A program made the position numbers and the translations under genes. A stretch of DNA of 64,000 nt from Pseudomonas sp. A-1 (GTDB taxonomy: Bacteria > Pseudomonadota > Gammaproteobacteria > Pseudomonadales > Pseudomonadaceae): NCBI RefSeq assembly GCF_004801855.1, contig NZ_SSTC01000001.1, positions 51,251-115,250 of the forward strand. The letters are read 5' to 3'. Of the stretch, positions 42,565-55,867 are shown piece after piece; position 1 is the first letter of the stretch; every line of letters begins with the position of its first letter. The notes under the pieces were generated by a model. It was given only the letters and a program-made list of their open reading frames with translations. It was not told the origin of the DNA and did no database searches.

Positions 42565-43691
42565 GCTGGGGCAACCTCCCGTTGTTCCTTGATGTGCTGA
42601 TAAAGCACGAACAGCGTGACCCAGAAGATCGGGTGGCGGGCCACGAAGTGGAAGAAGGTGAAGCCGATCAGGCCGGCGGTGCAGGCGAACACCAGGCGCT
42701 GGTCGAGCCGATAGACGTCGATGGCGCACTTGACCGGGAAGAAGTAGATGGCGAGCAGGCCGAGCAGGCCGCCGACGGTGAGGATGTCGATCGGCGTGTT
42801 GTGCGCCTCCCAGCCCTGGAAGGGCCCGTGCAGCCCCGAGAAGTTGCCGGCGCCGTTGCCCAGCACGAAGGTCAGCGGGTTGTCGAGCCAGGCCTGCAGG
42901 CCGTTGATGTACAGGGTGAGGCGCGAGCCGCCCTGGTCGGCCAGCGACCACTGCCTGCCCAGGGAGCTGGCGATGTCGGTGAGGAACCACAGGCCGAGCA
43001 GAAGCGCGAGCATCAGGGTCGCCGGCGCCACCAGCATGAAGAAGCGGCTGGGGACGATCAGGCTGAGCAGCAGCACGCCGACGGTCAGCGCCAGGTAGGC
43101 GAGGAAGGCGTCGGACTGGCTGGCCAGGCCGAAGAACACCAGCAGGCTGAAGCAGAGCGTCCTGAGCAGCGGCCGGGTGACGTGGATGGCGGTGATCAGG
43201 ATCAGGCAGACCAGGTAGAGGGCCAGTTGGTTGGGGTTGCGCGCGCCGCCGGTGAAGCGGGTGGTGGCGTACCAGACGCTGACGTCGCCGAACAGGTACT
43301 GCAGCGACACCAGGGCGAGGGTGATGGCGAGGGTGAGCAGGGCGATCTGGCGGGTGCGCTCGGCCTGGGTGGCCAGGGCGAAGATGGTCAGCGCGCACAG
43401 CAGATAGGCCAGCAGGTCGCGGAAGGCGATGCCGTAGGTGTCGTAGAGGGCGTTGAGTGCGGTGACTGGCAGCACGATCGCCAGCAGGTGGAGCAGGGTG
43501 AGCAGCGGCAGCGGGTGCTCGCGCAGCGACGGCGTGCGCGCCGGCGTGGCGAAGCATCTGGCGATGGCGTAGACGATGATCAGTGCCAGGCCGATCTCGC
43601 CGACGCCCAGTTCCGGGGACAGCCGGTAGTTGGTCTGCAGCACCAGGGAGATCGCCGTGGCGATCAGCAGGCTGGGGATGAGATTCGTCAT
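42552..43691 (-). CDS. wzy: Wzy-type polymerase (O-antigen polymerase/ligase family)
   Basis: This 379-residue polytopic inner-membrane protein has about 10-12 hydrophobic segments. A periplasmic-loop motif reads RFTGGARNPNQLALYLVC, the conserved G-x-x-x-N-P-N region of O-antigen ligase-like proteins, and the GLHGPFQGWEAHNTPIDILTVGGL segment carries the conserved histidine. It polymerises the locus-2 repeat unit, or less likely acts as a ligase. It sits between a GT4 gene and asnB. It is not similar in sequence to the locus-1 polymerase. Confidence 0.87.
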   Translation of the reverse strand: MTNLIPSLLIATAISLVLQTNYRLSPELGVGEIGLALIIVYAIARCFATPARTPSLREHPLPLLTLLHLLAIVLPVTALNALYDTYGIAFRDLLAYLLCALTIFALATQAERTRQIALLTLAITLALVSLQYLFGDVSVWYATTRFTGGARNPNQLALYLVCLILITAIHVTRPLLRTLCFSLLVFFGLASQSDAFLAYLALTVGVLLLSLIVPSRFFMLVAPATLMLALLLGLWFLTDIASSLGRQWSLADQGGSRLTLYINGLQAWLDNPLTFVLGNGAGNFSGLHGPFQGWEAHNTPIDILTVGGLLGLLAIYFFPVKCAIDVYRLDQRLVFACTAGLIGFTFFHFVARHPIFWVTLFVLYQHIKEQREVAPACAV

Positions 43692-43787
43692 GGTGGCCGA
43701 GGCTCGATGGTGGCTGTGGACGGCCGGGGGGCCGGTGTTCCCTTCCGGTGCTGCGAGTTGACTCGGGACGGCGTGGACGGCGCTGGG

Positions 43788-45062
43788 CTACTGGGGCTGG
43801 CAGCAGCTCGCGGCATCGCGGTCGGGCGCGGCCAGGCTGCGCACGGCCGCGAGCAGTTGCTGCCGGGAGACGAGCGCGTAGTCGACCGGCTGCTGCTTCG
43901 GCAGGGACATTCGCCCGTCGAGGATGCGTTCGAGGTCGTCGAGGCTCAGCCGGCGACCGTGCTGCTCGAGGACCCTGCTGATTTCCGAGTGCTGGTCGGG
44001 GCCGAGGGCCAGGATCGGCTTGTCGGTGGCGAGGTACTCGAACAGCTTGCCGGTCAGTACCCCGCGCGCTTCGGGGGCCGGCGACTCGAGCAGGACGAGG
44101 ATGTCCGACTGGCGCTGCAGGGCGATGGACTCGGCCCGCGGCAGGGCGCCGCGGAAGTCGACGAAACCCTCGGCGCCGAGCCGGTGGGCGACCTCGAGCA
44201 GGCTGCCCGGGTGGTTCGAGGCCACGCAGAAGCGCACCGCGTCCGGGGCTATCCGCCCGTCCGCGCGCAGCGCCACCAGCCGCTGCAGCAGCGGCGCCGG
44301 ATCGCGCCAGGCGTCGAACAGGCTGCCGGTGTAGCTCAGGGTCAGCGGCGCGCCGGCCGGCCGCGGCGCACTGGCGGCGGCATCGGCGCACTGGCCGGGG
44401 CAGTTGTAGATCAGCCGGGTGCGCGCGGCGCCGAGCGAGCGGTCGAGGGCCGCCTGCAGGCCCTGGCTGACCGTGGAGACGACCTCGGCGCGCGCCAGCG
44501 CGCGTTTCTCCAGGTAGCGCTCCAGCAGGGAGAACGGCGGCAGGCCGGTGGACTTGTGGTCGTCGGCCCACAGGTCGCGGAAGTCCACCCACAGCTTGGT
44601 GTCGGGATGGTTCAGGCAGTACAGCAGGGCCGTGACCAGGCTGATGTAGGGGCTGTGGGTGGCGATCACCAGCTCGGGACGGATGCTCTGCAGCGCCCGG
44701 TAGGCGGACGGCAGCCAGAGGTCGTGCAGGCAGGGCATGCGGTAGGTCAGCACGCCGGAGCCGACCTTGGCCGGGCCGCCGGCTGCCCTGGCCTGGCCGG
44801 CCTGCGCTACCGCCCGCTGCAGGCGGGCGCGCTTGCGCCAGGCGTTGAGCGTCTCGATCAGGGCGATCGCCCGCGAGCGGGTACGCACCACCCGGTAGGG
44901 GGCGGCGGCATCCGCGCTGGCGTCGCCGGGGCCGGCGCCGGCGGCGCGGGTGACCACGTGCACCTCGTGCTCCTCGGCCAGCCAGTTGGCCCAGTTCTCC
45001 GGGCGGATGGCGCCGACCGCCTCGTCGGGGCGGAAGTGGAAGGCCAGCAGGGCGATTCTCAT
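43788..45062 (-). CDS. Family 4 glycosyltransferase
   Basis: This 424-residue GT-B protein has the N-terminus MRIALLAFHFRPDEAVGAIRPENWANWL, which resembles WbuB/CapL-like fucosamine-type transferases. Further segments are WVDFRDLWADDH and LSYTGSLFDAWRDPAPLL. The C-terminal donor region LFEYLATDKPILALGPDQHSEISRVLE matches the WbuB/WcaI-like branch. It lies 19 bases downstream of the CE4-like gene. Donor and acceptor unknown. Confidence 0.88.
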   Translation of the reverse strand: MRIALLAFHFRPDEAVGAIRPENWANWLAEEHEVHVVTRAAGAGPGDASADAAAPYRVVRTRSRAIALIETLNAWRKRARLQRAVAQAGQARAAGGPAKVGSGVLTYRMPCLHDLWLPSAYRALQSIRPELVIATHSPYISLVTALLYCLNHPDTKLWVDFRDLWADDHKSTGLPPFSLLERYLEKRALARAEVVSTVSQGLQAALDRSLGAARTRLIYNCPGQCADAAASAPRPAGAPLTLSYTGSLFDAWRDPAPLLQRLVALRADGRIAPDAVRFCVASNHPGSLLEVAHRLGAEGFVDFRGALPRAESIALQRQSDILVLLESPAPEARGVLTGKLFEYLATDKPILALGPDQHSEISRVLEQHGRRLSLDDLERILDGRMSLPKQQPVDYALVSRQQLLAAVRSLAAPDRDAASCCQPQ

Positions 45063-45081
45063 CTCGGGCTCCGGGGGCGGT

Positions 45082-46503
45082 TCAGGCGCGGCTGAGGCGG
45101 ACGGTCGCCGCTCGCGCGGGCGGCACGCAGGGGGCGGCGCCCTGCAGGATCTGCTGGTAGAGGGTGCGCTCGGCCTGGGTATCGAACATCGAGTTGTGCC
45201 AGAGCAGGGTGAAGCAGCCGCTGACCGCCTGGCAGCGCTCGCGCAGCTCGGCGAACTTGCGCAGCGCCTCCTCGCCGCGGCCCAGGCCCATGTACAGCGG
45301 TTCGAGGATGGTTTCCTCCATGGCGATCAGCGGGCGGATGCGCAGCTTCAGCGGCCGGCCGGCGACCGGGTCGAAGGCCGGGTACTCGAAGCAGGTGCCG
45401 CAGCGGAAGCCCGGCCGGTCGGCGTAGCCGAGGGTGCTGTCGTAGCTCATGCCGGCCTGCTCCCAGGCGCGCAGGGTGGTCGGGTTCTCCCAGCGCAGGT
45501 AGTGCATGCGCCCGCCCCAGGCGTCCTGCACGATGCCTTCCTCGGCGCACACCCGGCGCAGCCGCGCGGCCTCGGCGGCGATGGCCTGCGGGCGCTGGTA
45601 GGTGGCGTAGCTGGGGTGCAGGCCGATCTCGTGGCCGCGGGCGTGGATGCGCCGCAGCAGTTCGCGGATCGCCGGGTGCTCGGGCTCGTAGTCGGCATCG
45701 CGCCGCGCGTCGGTGCGCCCGCAGATGAAGTAGAAGGCGCTGGTCAGGCCGTGCCGCTCGGAGGTGTCCATCAGCCAGTCGAAGGTGTTGTCGAGGTCGG
45801 CGGGGTGCAGCGTCAGCCGGCTGTTCAGGCGCACCCAGGGCGCCAGCCAGGCGCTGCGCAGGTAGCGGCGCTTGAGCAGGTCGCCGGCCATGACGCGCAG
45901 GATGGCGCGCGTCGAGCAGAAGCCGTAGCGGCTCGGCCGGTCGACGTCGTGGGACACCCTGATGGCGAAGCGGTGCTGGCGCAGCGGCAGGTGCGGCCAC
46001 AGGCGCTGGATCACCTGGCCGAGCACGTGCAGCCACTCGTCGACCACCGGGCGCTCCAGGTAGCCGTGGCGGAACGCGTGGGAGGCGGTGCCCGGGAAGC
46101 GCTGGTGGACGTCGAGGTCGCTGCGCCCCACTTCCTCCTGGCGGGTCAGCATCCAGTAGGCGAGGCCGAGCAGGTCGTAGTGGATGCGGTAGCCGCCGGG
46201 CGTGGTCTCGATCAGCGGCCAGCGCAGCCGGCTGCCGCCGGGCGCCGGCAGCGGCTTGCCGAGCACCGAGTGCCAGCCTTCGCGGCTGGCCGCCCAGCTG
46301 GCATGCGGCAGGCTGGAGTCGGCGCGGGCGAAGGTGGTGGCGTCGGTGTCGATCTCGATGGCCGCCGGGCTGCCCGGCAGGCTCAGGCGCATGCTGGCGC
46401 CGCCGCTGTCCTGCAGGCTGAAGGTGTGGCCGTAGCGCTCGGCGAGCAGGTGCTCCAGCCAGTCGAGGACGGCGCGGGAGGGCCAGGTCTTGCGGGCGTT
46501 CAT
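45082..46503 (-). CDS. Polysaccharide deacetylase-like protein with N-terminal extension
   Basis: The 473-residue protein has a CE4-like fold in its C-terminal half: FAIRVSHDVDRPSRYG (the usual motif 1 aspartates), AFYFICGR, ARGHEIGLHPSYATY (H-x3-type metal site) and FTLLWHNSMFDT. The first 170 or so residues form a separate domain of unknown role that includes LLGLAYWMLTRQEE. Proteins of this architecture are recurrent in capsule loci. It has no signal peptide. It overlaps the GNAT gene upstream by ATGA (46500-46503). Whether it deacetylates or is catalytically diverged is uncertain. Confidence 0.85.
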   Translation of the reverse strand: MNARKTWPSRAVLDWLEHLLAERYGHTFSLQDSGGASMRLSLPGSPAAIEIDTDATTFARADSSLPHASWAASREGWHSVLGKPLPAPGGSRLRWPLIETTPGGYRIHYDLLGLAYWMLTRQEEVGRSDLDVHQRFPGTASHAFRHGYLERPVVDEWLHVLGQVIQRLWPHLPLRQHRFAIRVSHDVDRPSRYGFCSTRAILRVMAGDLLKRRYLRSAWLAPWVRLNSRLTLHPADLDNTFDWLMDTSERHGLTSAFYFICGRTDARRDADYEPEHPAIRELLRRIHARGHEIGLHPSYATYQRPQAIAAEAARLRRVCAEEGIVQDAWGGRMHYLRWENPTTLRAWEQAGMSYDSTLGYADRPGFRCGTCFEYPAFDPVAGRPLKLRIRPLIAMEETILEPLYMGLGRGEEALRKFAELRERCQAVSGCFTLLWHNSMFDTQAERTLYQQILQGAAPCVPPARAATVRLSRA

Positions 46504-47555
46504 GGCGTGCCTGCCTTCAGGTCCCGGAGGAACAGGAAGGTCTTGAGCAGGCGCGACGGCGTGCGCGAGACCGCGAAGTAGGGCGTCTGGACCGCGCCGT
46601 ACTGGCGGAACGAACGCTCCACCGACTCGATCATCGAGCCCTCGAAGTCGAAGCGGCGGGTCTTGTCGGCGACGTAGGCGATGATCTGCTGGTTGAGCAG
46701 CGAGGCCGCACCATGGGTGAGGTAGTCCGGGTCGATGGCGCAGATCAGCGCATAGGCGCTCATCTCGTCCCAGATCACGAACAGCGCGGCGTGCAGGTTG
46801 CCGTGGCGGTCGTAGGCGGCGATGGTCCTGCCGGCGCCGTGGGCGTAGCAGGCGTCGTGGATGCGCCGGAACTCCTCCCAGCCGTAGGCGATCTTCGCGC
46901 CCTTCTTGGCCAGGGTCAGGCAGTGGTGCTCGTAGAAGGTGCGCGCGGGAATGTCGTAGACCACCTCGATGCCGCGCTCGACGGCCTTGCGGATGTTGGC
47001 CCGCTTGGAGTTCTCGAAGCCCGCCACCACCTTGTCCATGTCGCCGAGGTCTTCGAGCAGGTAGGTGTAGCGGGTGGTCTCGCGGAAGCCGCGCCAGTAG
47101 AACGGCAGCCAGTTAGTCTGGCTGTAGTGCCAGTTCTGGTCGAAGTGGTCGTAGGCCGGCAGCTGGTCGATCAGCGCCTCCATCAGGTCCTTCTGCTGGC
47201 CCAGGCGCTTGGCGTACTTGGCGCTGCTCTCGCGCAGCCACGGACCGAGCATCTTGGTGAACGGCGGCAGGGTCAGCAGGGTGAGGCCCAGGCGCCGCTC
47301 GATGGCGTAGGGCAGCGCGGCGATCACCCGGCCGTTGTTCTCGACCAGGGCGACGTCCCAGCGCTCGGCGCCGGCGCTGGCGTCCAGCCACCAGGCGCGG
47401 CTGAAGATCGGCAGGGTCTTCTCGCTGGCGGAGAACTCCCGGTAGAGGGCTTTCCTGTCCCGCACCGCGGGCGCGGCGGCGCGCGGTGCGGCGCTGGGCT
47501 GCCAGTCCTGCGCGGCCGGCAGAGGCGTTTCCCGGTAGTCGACTCGTTCGAGCAT
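46500..47555 (-). CDS. GNAT/FemAB-like acyltransferase (Acetyltransf_6 type), copy 2
   Basis: This 351-residue paralogue of the 28047-29000 gene shares TLPIFSRAWWLDASAG, LPYAIERRLGLTLLTLPPFTKMLGPWL, NWHYSQTNWLP, FRETTRYTYLLEDL, FDFEGSMIESVERSFRQYGAVQ and the C-terminal SRTPSRLLKTFLFLRDL. It has about 40 extra N-terminal residues that look unstructured. It lies directly after wbpD. Because wbpB, wbpE and wbpD make a diamino sugar, an N-acylation role on one of the amino groups is plausible, but not shown. Confidence 0.82.
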   Translation of the reverse strand: MLERVDYRETPLPAAQDWQPSAAPRAAAPAVRDRKALYREFSASEKTLPIFSRAWWLDASAGAERWDVALVENNGRVIAALPYAIERRLGLTLLTLPPFTKMLGPWLRESSAKYAKRLGQQKDLMEALIDQLPAYDHFDQNWHYSQTNWLPFYWRGFRETTRYTYLLEDLGDMDKVVAGFENSKRANIRKAVERGIEVVYDIPARTFYEHHCLTLAKKGAKIAYGWEEFRRIHDACYAHGAGRTIAAYDRHGNLHAALFVIWDEMSAYALICAIDPDYLTHGAASLLNQQIIAYVADKTRRFDFEGSMIESVERSFRQYGAVQTPYFAVSRTPSRLLKTFLFLRDLKAGTP

Positions 47556-50200
<2,645 letters not shown>

Positions 50201-50239
50201 GGTGGGCGCTTCCGTGGTGGAGGGAGTCGCGGTGCTGGT

Positions 50240-50329
50240 TTGTGGGAGGTCGCCCGCGGCGCGCTGCCGGGTGCAACAGCAGCGCGGCAGACCGTGTCCG
50301 CCTGGCGGCGCGGGGCGCGCCTCCCACAA
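50240..50329. repeat. Inverted-repeat element between wbpP and wbpO
   Basis: Perfect 10-bp outer arms TTGTGGGAGG (50240-50249) and its complement (50320-50329) enclose GC-rich inner arms GCGCTGC (50261-50267) and GCAGCGC (50279-50285). It almost fills the gap between the genes and resembles a paired REP element. Confidence 0.6.
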
Positions 50330-50337
50330 TTCGGTGG

Positions 50338-51615
<1,278 letters not shown>

Positions 51616-51719
51616 GGTGGTCGTCCTGATGGGGCCAGTGGTGGGTCGTGGCCATCCATGGGCGGAGAGCGGCGGGGCGCTTTCCGGGCGTCCGCGCAGG
51701 ATCCGGGCCGTGTCGCGGT

Positions 51720-52445
51720 TCAGGCGAAGTGGCCCCGGGCGATCTGCCAGGGGGTGTCGATGACCAGGCGTTCGGCCTGGAACGCGCCGACGATGCGTGC
51801 GGCCTGCTGCATGCCTTCGCTGAGTACCGGCGGGCGGTGGCGGACGTTGTGGGCGTCGCTGGCGAGGATGGTGACCAGCCCCAGCTCGAGCAGGGCGCAG
51901 GCGATCAGCCGGGCGGGCTCGCCGAAGTGGCCGGCGACGGCCCCGGCGGTGACCTGCAGCAGGCAGCCCTGCTCGATGAACGGCTTGAGCTTGCGCGGGC
52001 ACTGCATCACGCCCTTGTTGCGCTCGGGGTGGGCGATCATCGGCATGACGTCGTGCTGCAGCAGCCATTCGGTGAGGCGCTCGGCGCCGAACGGCACCTC
52101 GCCGTGCGGCAGCTCCAGCAGCAGTACGCGCTTGCCGTGCCAGCGGCCGAGGAAGGGCAGGCTGTCCTGCTCGATGCCCTGCATCAGCTCGGTGCTGTAG
52201 CGGACCTCGGCGGCAGCGGCGACCTGCAGCGGGATGCCCGCTTCCTGCAGGCCGGCGACCAGGCGCTGGCGCGCGGCGGCGATGCTGGCGAGGTCGTTGT
52301 CGTAGCGCCCGGGGTGGATGTGCGGGGTGCAGACCAGGTGGGTGATGCCTTCGGCGACCGCCAGGCGCGCCAGCTCCAGGGCGGTGTCGAGGTCGGGGGC
52401 ACCGTCGTCGATGCCCGGCAGCAGGTGGTTGTGCAGGTCGATCAT
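51720..52445 (-). CDS. CpsB/CapC-family PHP tyrosine phosphatase (locus 2)
   Basis: This 241-residue manganese-dependent phosphatase is a paralogue of the 17670 gene, with equal length and the same motifs: [40 protein letters not shown] and [14 protein letters not shown]. It is expected to dephosphorylate the locus-2 Wzc tail. It follows wzc with a 47-bp gap and no REP pair, unlike locus 1. Cross-regulation between the two Wzc/phosphatase pairs is possible because they are so similar. Confidence 0.94.
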   Translation of the reverse strand: MIDLHNHLLPGIDDGAPDLDTALELARLAVAEGITHLVCTPHIHPGRYDNDLASIAAARQRLVAGLQEAGIPLQVAAAAEVRYSTELMQGIEQDSLPFLGRWHGKRVLLLELPHGEVPFGAERLTEWLLQHDVMPMIAHPERNKGVMQCPRKLKPFIEQGCLLQVTAGAVAGHFGEPARLIACALLELGLVTILASDAHNVRHRPPVLSEGMQQAARIVGAFQAERLVIDTPWQIARGHFA

Positions 52446-52492
52446 GGACGAACTCCCTGTTGTCCGCCGGTAGCGGGTCGCGGCGCAGGCCT

Positions 52493-54751
52493 TCAGGCCT
52501 TCTGCGCCTCGGTGGCCGGCTGGCTGCTGGTGTAGCCGTAGTAGTCGTAGTAGCCGCCGTAGTGGTAACCCTGTTTCTGCGCCTTGCGCACGTCCACCTG
52601 GTTGAGCACCACGCCGGTGACCGGCGAGTTGCTCTGCAGCAGCTGTCCGACGCCTTTCTGCGCCAGCGGCACCGGAGTGGTCTCGGACTTGATCACGTAG
52701 ATCTGCGCGTCGGCGTGGGTGGCGAGGATGGTGGCGTCGCTCACCGCCTGGATCGGCGGCGAGTCGATGATCACCCGGTCGTAGCGGTTCCTGAGATCCT
52801 CGATGACCGCGGCGAAGCGTTCCGAGGACAGCAGCTCCAGCGGGTTCGGCGGCACGGCGCCGGCGCACAGCATGTCGATGCCCTCGATGGTCTTGATGCA
52901 GTCCTCGACCCTGGCGGTGCCGGCGATCAGGTTGGCCAGGCCGGGGGTGCCCACCGGGAACTTGAAGTTCTTCGCCAGGGTCGGCCGGCGCAGGTCGGCG
53001 TCGACCAGCAGCACCTTCTCCAACTGGCCGAAGGCGTAGGCCAGGTTGGCCGCCACGGTGCTCTTGCCCTCGCCGGGCAGCGAGGAGGTGACCACCAGGA
53101 TGCGGTGCGGCTCGGCCATGCCGGACAGCACCAGGCCGGTGCGTATGGTGCGGATCGACTCGCTGAAGCTGCGGTCCTCGTTGCTGCTGAACAGGTGGGC
53201 GATCTGGCTGCGCTGGCGGTTCTTGACCAGCGGCAGGATGCCCAGCACCGGCAGGTTGAGCTTGCTCTCGACCTCCTCGATGCTCTTGAAGGTGTTGTTG
53301 AGGATCTGCAGCAGCAGGGTCATGGCGACGCTGCACACCAGCGCGAGGATGCCGGAGAGGCCGACGATCAGGCCCTTCATCGGCCGGATCGGCGCGCTGG
53401 GCAGCACCGCCGGGTCGACCACGCGGGCATTGGCCGCCTCCAGGTCGGCGGTGGCGGTGGTTTCCTTCAGGCGGGTCATGAAGGTGTCGTAGAGGGTGCG
53501 GTTGGCCTCCACCTCGCGCATCAGCTCGCGGACCTCGAACTCCTTGCGGGAGATCTTCTGGATCTGCGCCTTGTTGGATTCCACCGAGGCGCGCAACGAC
53601 TCTTCGTTGGCCACCGCCAGCTGGTAGTTGCGCTCGATGCCGGCGACGATCTGCTCGACCTGGCCGCGCAGGCTGGCCGAGGCGGCGGCGAGATCGGAGC
53701 GCGCGGCCTCGAGTGCCGGGTGGCGGGAGCCATAGCGCTTGGACAGCTCATCGACCTTGGCGCGGGCCTTGGCCTCGTCGGACTTGAACTGCTGGATCAG
53801 CGGGTGGCCGAGGACGGCCGGGATGGTGGCGAGCTTCTCCCAGCCGCCCTTGCGCATGGATTCCACCTGGCGGTACTGGCTCTGCGCCTCGGCGCGCTGG
53901 CGGCGGGCATCGATCATGCGGTCGCTGGTGGCGGTCAGTTCGGCGGCGCTGACGCTGGCGACGCCGCCGACGTCCACCAGGTTCTCCTTCTCGCGGAAGG
54001 CCTGCAGGCGGGACTCGGCGTCCTTGAGCTTGCTGCGCAGCTCGACCATGCGGTTGTTCATCCAGGTGGTGGCCATCATGGACATGTCCATGGAGGCTTC
54101 CAGCTGGGCCTCGATGAAGCCGTTGGCCAGGGCGTTGGCGGCGCGGGTCGCCAGCTCCGGATCGGTCATGTCGACCATGACCTTGACCAGCTGGCTCTTG
54201 CCCATGGGCTCGATGGTCACCCGGGCCATGAGTTCGCGGGTCACCTCGTCGAAGATCTTCGCCTCGCTCGGGCCGCCGGCATTCTCCGGCAGGCTTTGCG
54301 TCCCGGTGGCGGGGTTGGCCTCGGCCACGCTGCTGAAGCCGGCCAGCAGGCCGCGCACGTCGATCAGCGGACCGTCCTGCTGGCGCGGATCGAACTCGGG
54401 GTGGCTGGTCAGCTCCAGGCGGCGCACCACCCGTTCGGCCAGGGCGCGCGACTTGAGCAGCTGGAACTGGGTTTCCAGGTACTCGTTGCCGGTACCCTCG
54501 GCCCCGTAGACCTGCTCGATGGAGACCACGTTGGCCTTCTTCTGCTCGATCAGCAGGGTGGCGGTGGCCCGGTAGGTCGGGGTGACGGCGAAGGTGCCCA
54601 GGGCGGCCACCATCATGACGATCAGGATCAGGGCGAGAATCCCCCACTTGCGCCGCCAGATGGTTTGCCACATCTGCAGCATGTCGGGAGCGTCGCTCGT
54701 CAGGCGGCTGGCGATCCAGGTGCGCGCCTGGTGTCGGGCGGTGGTGTCCAT
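52493..54751 (-). CDS. wzc: Wzc-type polysaccharide co-polymerase and tyrosine autokinase (locus 2)
   Basis: This 752-residue paralogue of the 18578 gene has an N-terminal Wzz domain with the first membrane segment near residues 37-55 ([19 protein letters not shown]), a long periplasmic coiled-coil and a second membrane segment near 460 ([19 protein letters not shown]). The BY-kinase domain has Walker [11 protein letters not shown] at about 553-562, [11 protein letters not shown] and VIIDSPPIQ. The tyrosine tail after KQG ([12 protein letters not shown]) is conserved with the locus-1 copy. It starts 25 bases downstream of wza. It controls chain length for the second polymer. Confidence 0.96.
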   Translation of the reverse strand: MDTTARHQARTWIASRLTSDAPDMLQMWQTIWRRKWGILALILIVMMVAALGTFAVTPTYRATATLLIEQKKANVVSIEQVYGAEGTGNEYLETQFQLLKSRALAERVVRRLELTSHPEFDPRQQDGPLIDVRGLLAGFSSVAEANPATGTQSLPENAGGPSEAKIFDEVTRELMARVTIEPMGKSQLVKVMVDMTDPELATRAANALANGFIEAQLEASMDMSMMATTWMNNRMVELRSKLKDAESRLQAFREKENLVDVGGVASVSAAELTATSDRMIDARRQRAEAQSQYRQVESMRKGGWEKLATIPAVLGHPLIQQFKSDEAKARAKVDELSKRYGSRHPALEAARSDLAAASASLRGQVEQIVAGIERNYQLAVANEESLRASVESNKAQIQKISRKEFEVRELMREVEANRTLYDTFMTRLKETTATADLEAANARVVDPAVLPSAPIRPMKGLIVGLSGILALVCSVAMTLLLQILNNTFKSIEEVESKLNLPVLGILPLVKNRQRSQIAHLFSSNEDRSFSESIRTIRTGLVLSGMAEPHRILVVTSSLPGEGKSTVAANLAYAFGQLEKVLLVDADLRRPTLAKNFKFPVGTPGLANLIAGTARVEDCIKTIEGIDMLCAGAVPPNPLELLSSERFAAVIEDLRNRYDRVIIDSPPIQAVSDATILATHADAQIYVIKSETTPVPLAQKGVGQLLQSNSPVTGVVLNQVDVRKAQKQGYHYGGYYDYYGYTSSQPATEAQKA

Positions 54752-54776
54752 GGCAGAAGGCCCCCTGCTCAGTGGG

Positions 54777-55319
54777 TCAGAAGAAACCCTGGTCGATGGT
54801 GATGGTGTCGCCCGGCATCACCGGGGTGTCGAGGCTGGCGCGCTCGGGACGGCGCTGGGGATCCTGGTCGCGGATGATGGTGATGCGGCTGGTCGAGGCG
54901 CGCTCGGTCAGGCCGCCGGCCAGCGCCACGGCGCGGCGCAGGGTCAGGCCGGGCTGGAAGGTGTAGCCGCCGGGGGTCTTCACTTCGCCGCTGATGAAGA
55001 ACTCGCGGTACCTGAGGATGCTGACCGACACCCGCGGGTCGACCAGGTAGCCGCCCTTGAGGCGCTCGGCGAGCATCCGCTCGATCTCGGCGGCGGTCTT
55101 GCCCCTGGCCTGGATGTCGCCGAGGAAGGGGTAGGAGAAGATGCCCGCGTCGTTGAGGCGGACCTCCGGGAAGCTGAGATCCGGCTCGCCGAACACGCTG
55201 ATGGCGATGATGTCGCCCGAGGCCAGCTTGTAGGTGGAGTAGCCTTCCGCCCGCACGGCGCCGCCGTGGGGCAGGAGCAGGCCGAGGCTCAGGGCCAGGA
55301 GAAGGTGACGGAGGATCAT
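54777..55319 (-). CDS. wza: Wza-like polysaccharide export protein, short form (locus 2)
   Basis: This 180-residue paralogue of the locus-1 Wza starts with a signal peptide (ILRHLLLALSLGLLLPHGGAVRA), then YKLASGDIIAISVFGEPDLS (poly-export domain) and FFISGEVKTPGGYTF (SLBB). It lacks a lipobox cysteine and the channel-forming C-terminal helix of E. coli Wza. No beta-barrel partner gene lies in locus 2, so it may share the locus-1 porin. The last residues (GDTITIDQGFF) are the same as in the locus-1 copy, which suggests recent duplication or gene conversion. Confidence 0.94.
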   Translation of the reverse strand: MILRHLLLALSLGLLLPHGGAVRAEGYSTYKLASGDIIAISVFGEPDLSFPEVRLNDAGIFSYPFLGDIQARGKTAAEIERMLAERLKGGYLVDPRVSVSILRYREFFISGEVKTPGGYTFQPGLTLRRAVALAGGLTERASTSRITIIRDQDPQRRPERASLDTPVMPGDTITIDQGFF

Positions 55320-55349
55320 GGCGCGTTCTCTGGTGACGTGTGGAGGTCA

Positions 55350-55373
55350 GCGGGCGCCGCCGATGGCGCCCGC
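55350..55373. terminator. Intercistronic hairpin upstream of locus-2 wza
   Basis: A perfect 9-bp stem (55350-55358 and 55365-55373) with a 6-base loop lies between the small secreted-protein gene and wza. The equivalent hairpin in locus 1 is at 21398-21419 with a different sequence. There is no U-tract. Confidence 0.4.
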
Positions 55374-55454
55374 ATCTGCCGCAACCGAATGCTCGAGCGA
55401 CAGGCCTTCCTGTTCGCGGCGCTTTGTCTGTCCGCGCCGCGCTGGGGCCGGCCG

Positions 55455-55748
55455 TCAGCTGCGGCTGGCAGGCGCCTGGTCGCGGCCATTGCCGGGGGGG
55501 CGCTCCTCGCCGGGGGTGGCAGGCTTCGCCGGCGAGGCCGGTTCGTCCGCGCTTCCCGGTTTCGCCGGCGTGGCTGGGGTGGCCGCCTGGTCGGGCCTGG
55601 CGTCCCGCTGTTCGGCGCTCGACTCGTCGACCGCCAGCAGCAGGGGGCTGGCCGCGAACCGTGGGGCGTCCGGCGCCGCGGGGAACGCGACGGCCTGAGT
55701 GGCGGCCAGCGCCAGCGTCAGGGAAAGGGGGATCAGGATGCTGCGCAT
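55455..55748 (-). CDS. Small secreted Pro/Ala-rich protein, function unknown
   Basis: The 97-residue product has a signal peptide (RSILIPLSLTLALAATQAVA, cleavage before FPAAP). The mature part is low-complexity, with repeated PATPAKP-like units (ATPATPAKPGS, ASPAKPATPGEE), expected to be extended and basic/polar. The start is ATG 55748 with GAGGAG six bases upstream. It is the first gene after the locus-2 ops element. The locus-1 gene in the comparable position (22696) is also secreted and low-complexity but alanine-helical. A role at the cell wall or in the export complex is only a guess. Confidence 0.7.
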   Translation of the reverse strand: MRSILIPLSLTLALAATQAVAFPAAPDAPRFAASPLLLAVDESSAEQRDARPDQAATPATPAKPGSADEPASPAKPATPGEERPPGNGRDQAPASRS

Positions 55749-55832
55749 GTCGAATCTCCTCGCGGCCGGGGCGGGTCGCCTGTCGGCTGGCGGGTGCTGC
55801 CGGATAGCTGCTGTTTGACAGGCTGTTCCGGG

Positions 55833-55844
55833 CACGCTACCGCC
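55833..55844 (-). promoter_or_regulatory. ops element (RfaH recruitment site) of locus 2
   Basis: On the minus strand this reads GGCGGTAGCGTG, identical to the locus-1 site and to the enterobacterial ops core. It lies 84 bases upstream of the first gene of locus 2, in the direction of transcription. The flanks (GGG before and CCC after) form the same small hairpin as in locus 1. Confidence 0.9.
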
Positions 55845-55845
55845 C

Positions 55846-55867
55846 CAAGATTTACCGCAAATTCTTG
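55846..55867 (-). promoter_or_regulatory. 22-bp palindrome adjoining ops (upstream half of JUMPstart, locus 2)
   Basis: Arms CAAGA and TCTTG bound a 22-bp palindrome with the same length and one-base spacing to ops as in locus 1 (arms CAGGAT/ATCCTG). Base changes are compensated across the stem. Confidence 0.75.

Noticed and set aside
28047..47555. CRISPR array or phage genes in the accessory region
   Set aside because: No regularly spaced direct repeats with unique spacers, no integrase, capsid or transposase motifs were seen; the repeats present are palindromic REP types.
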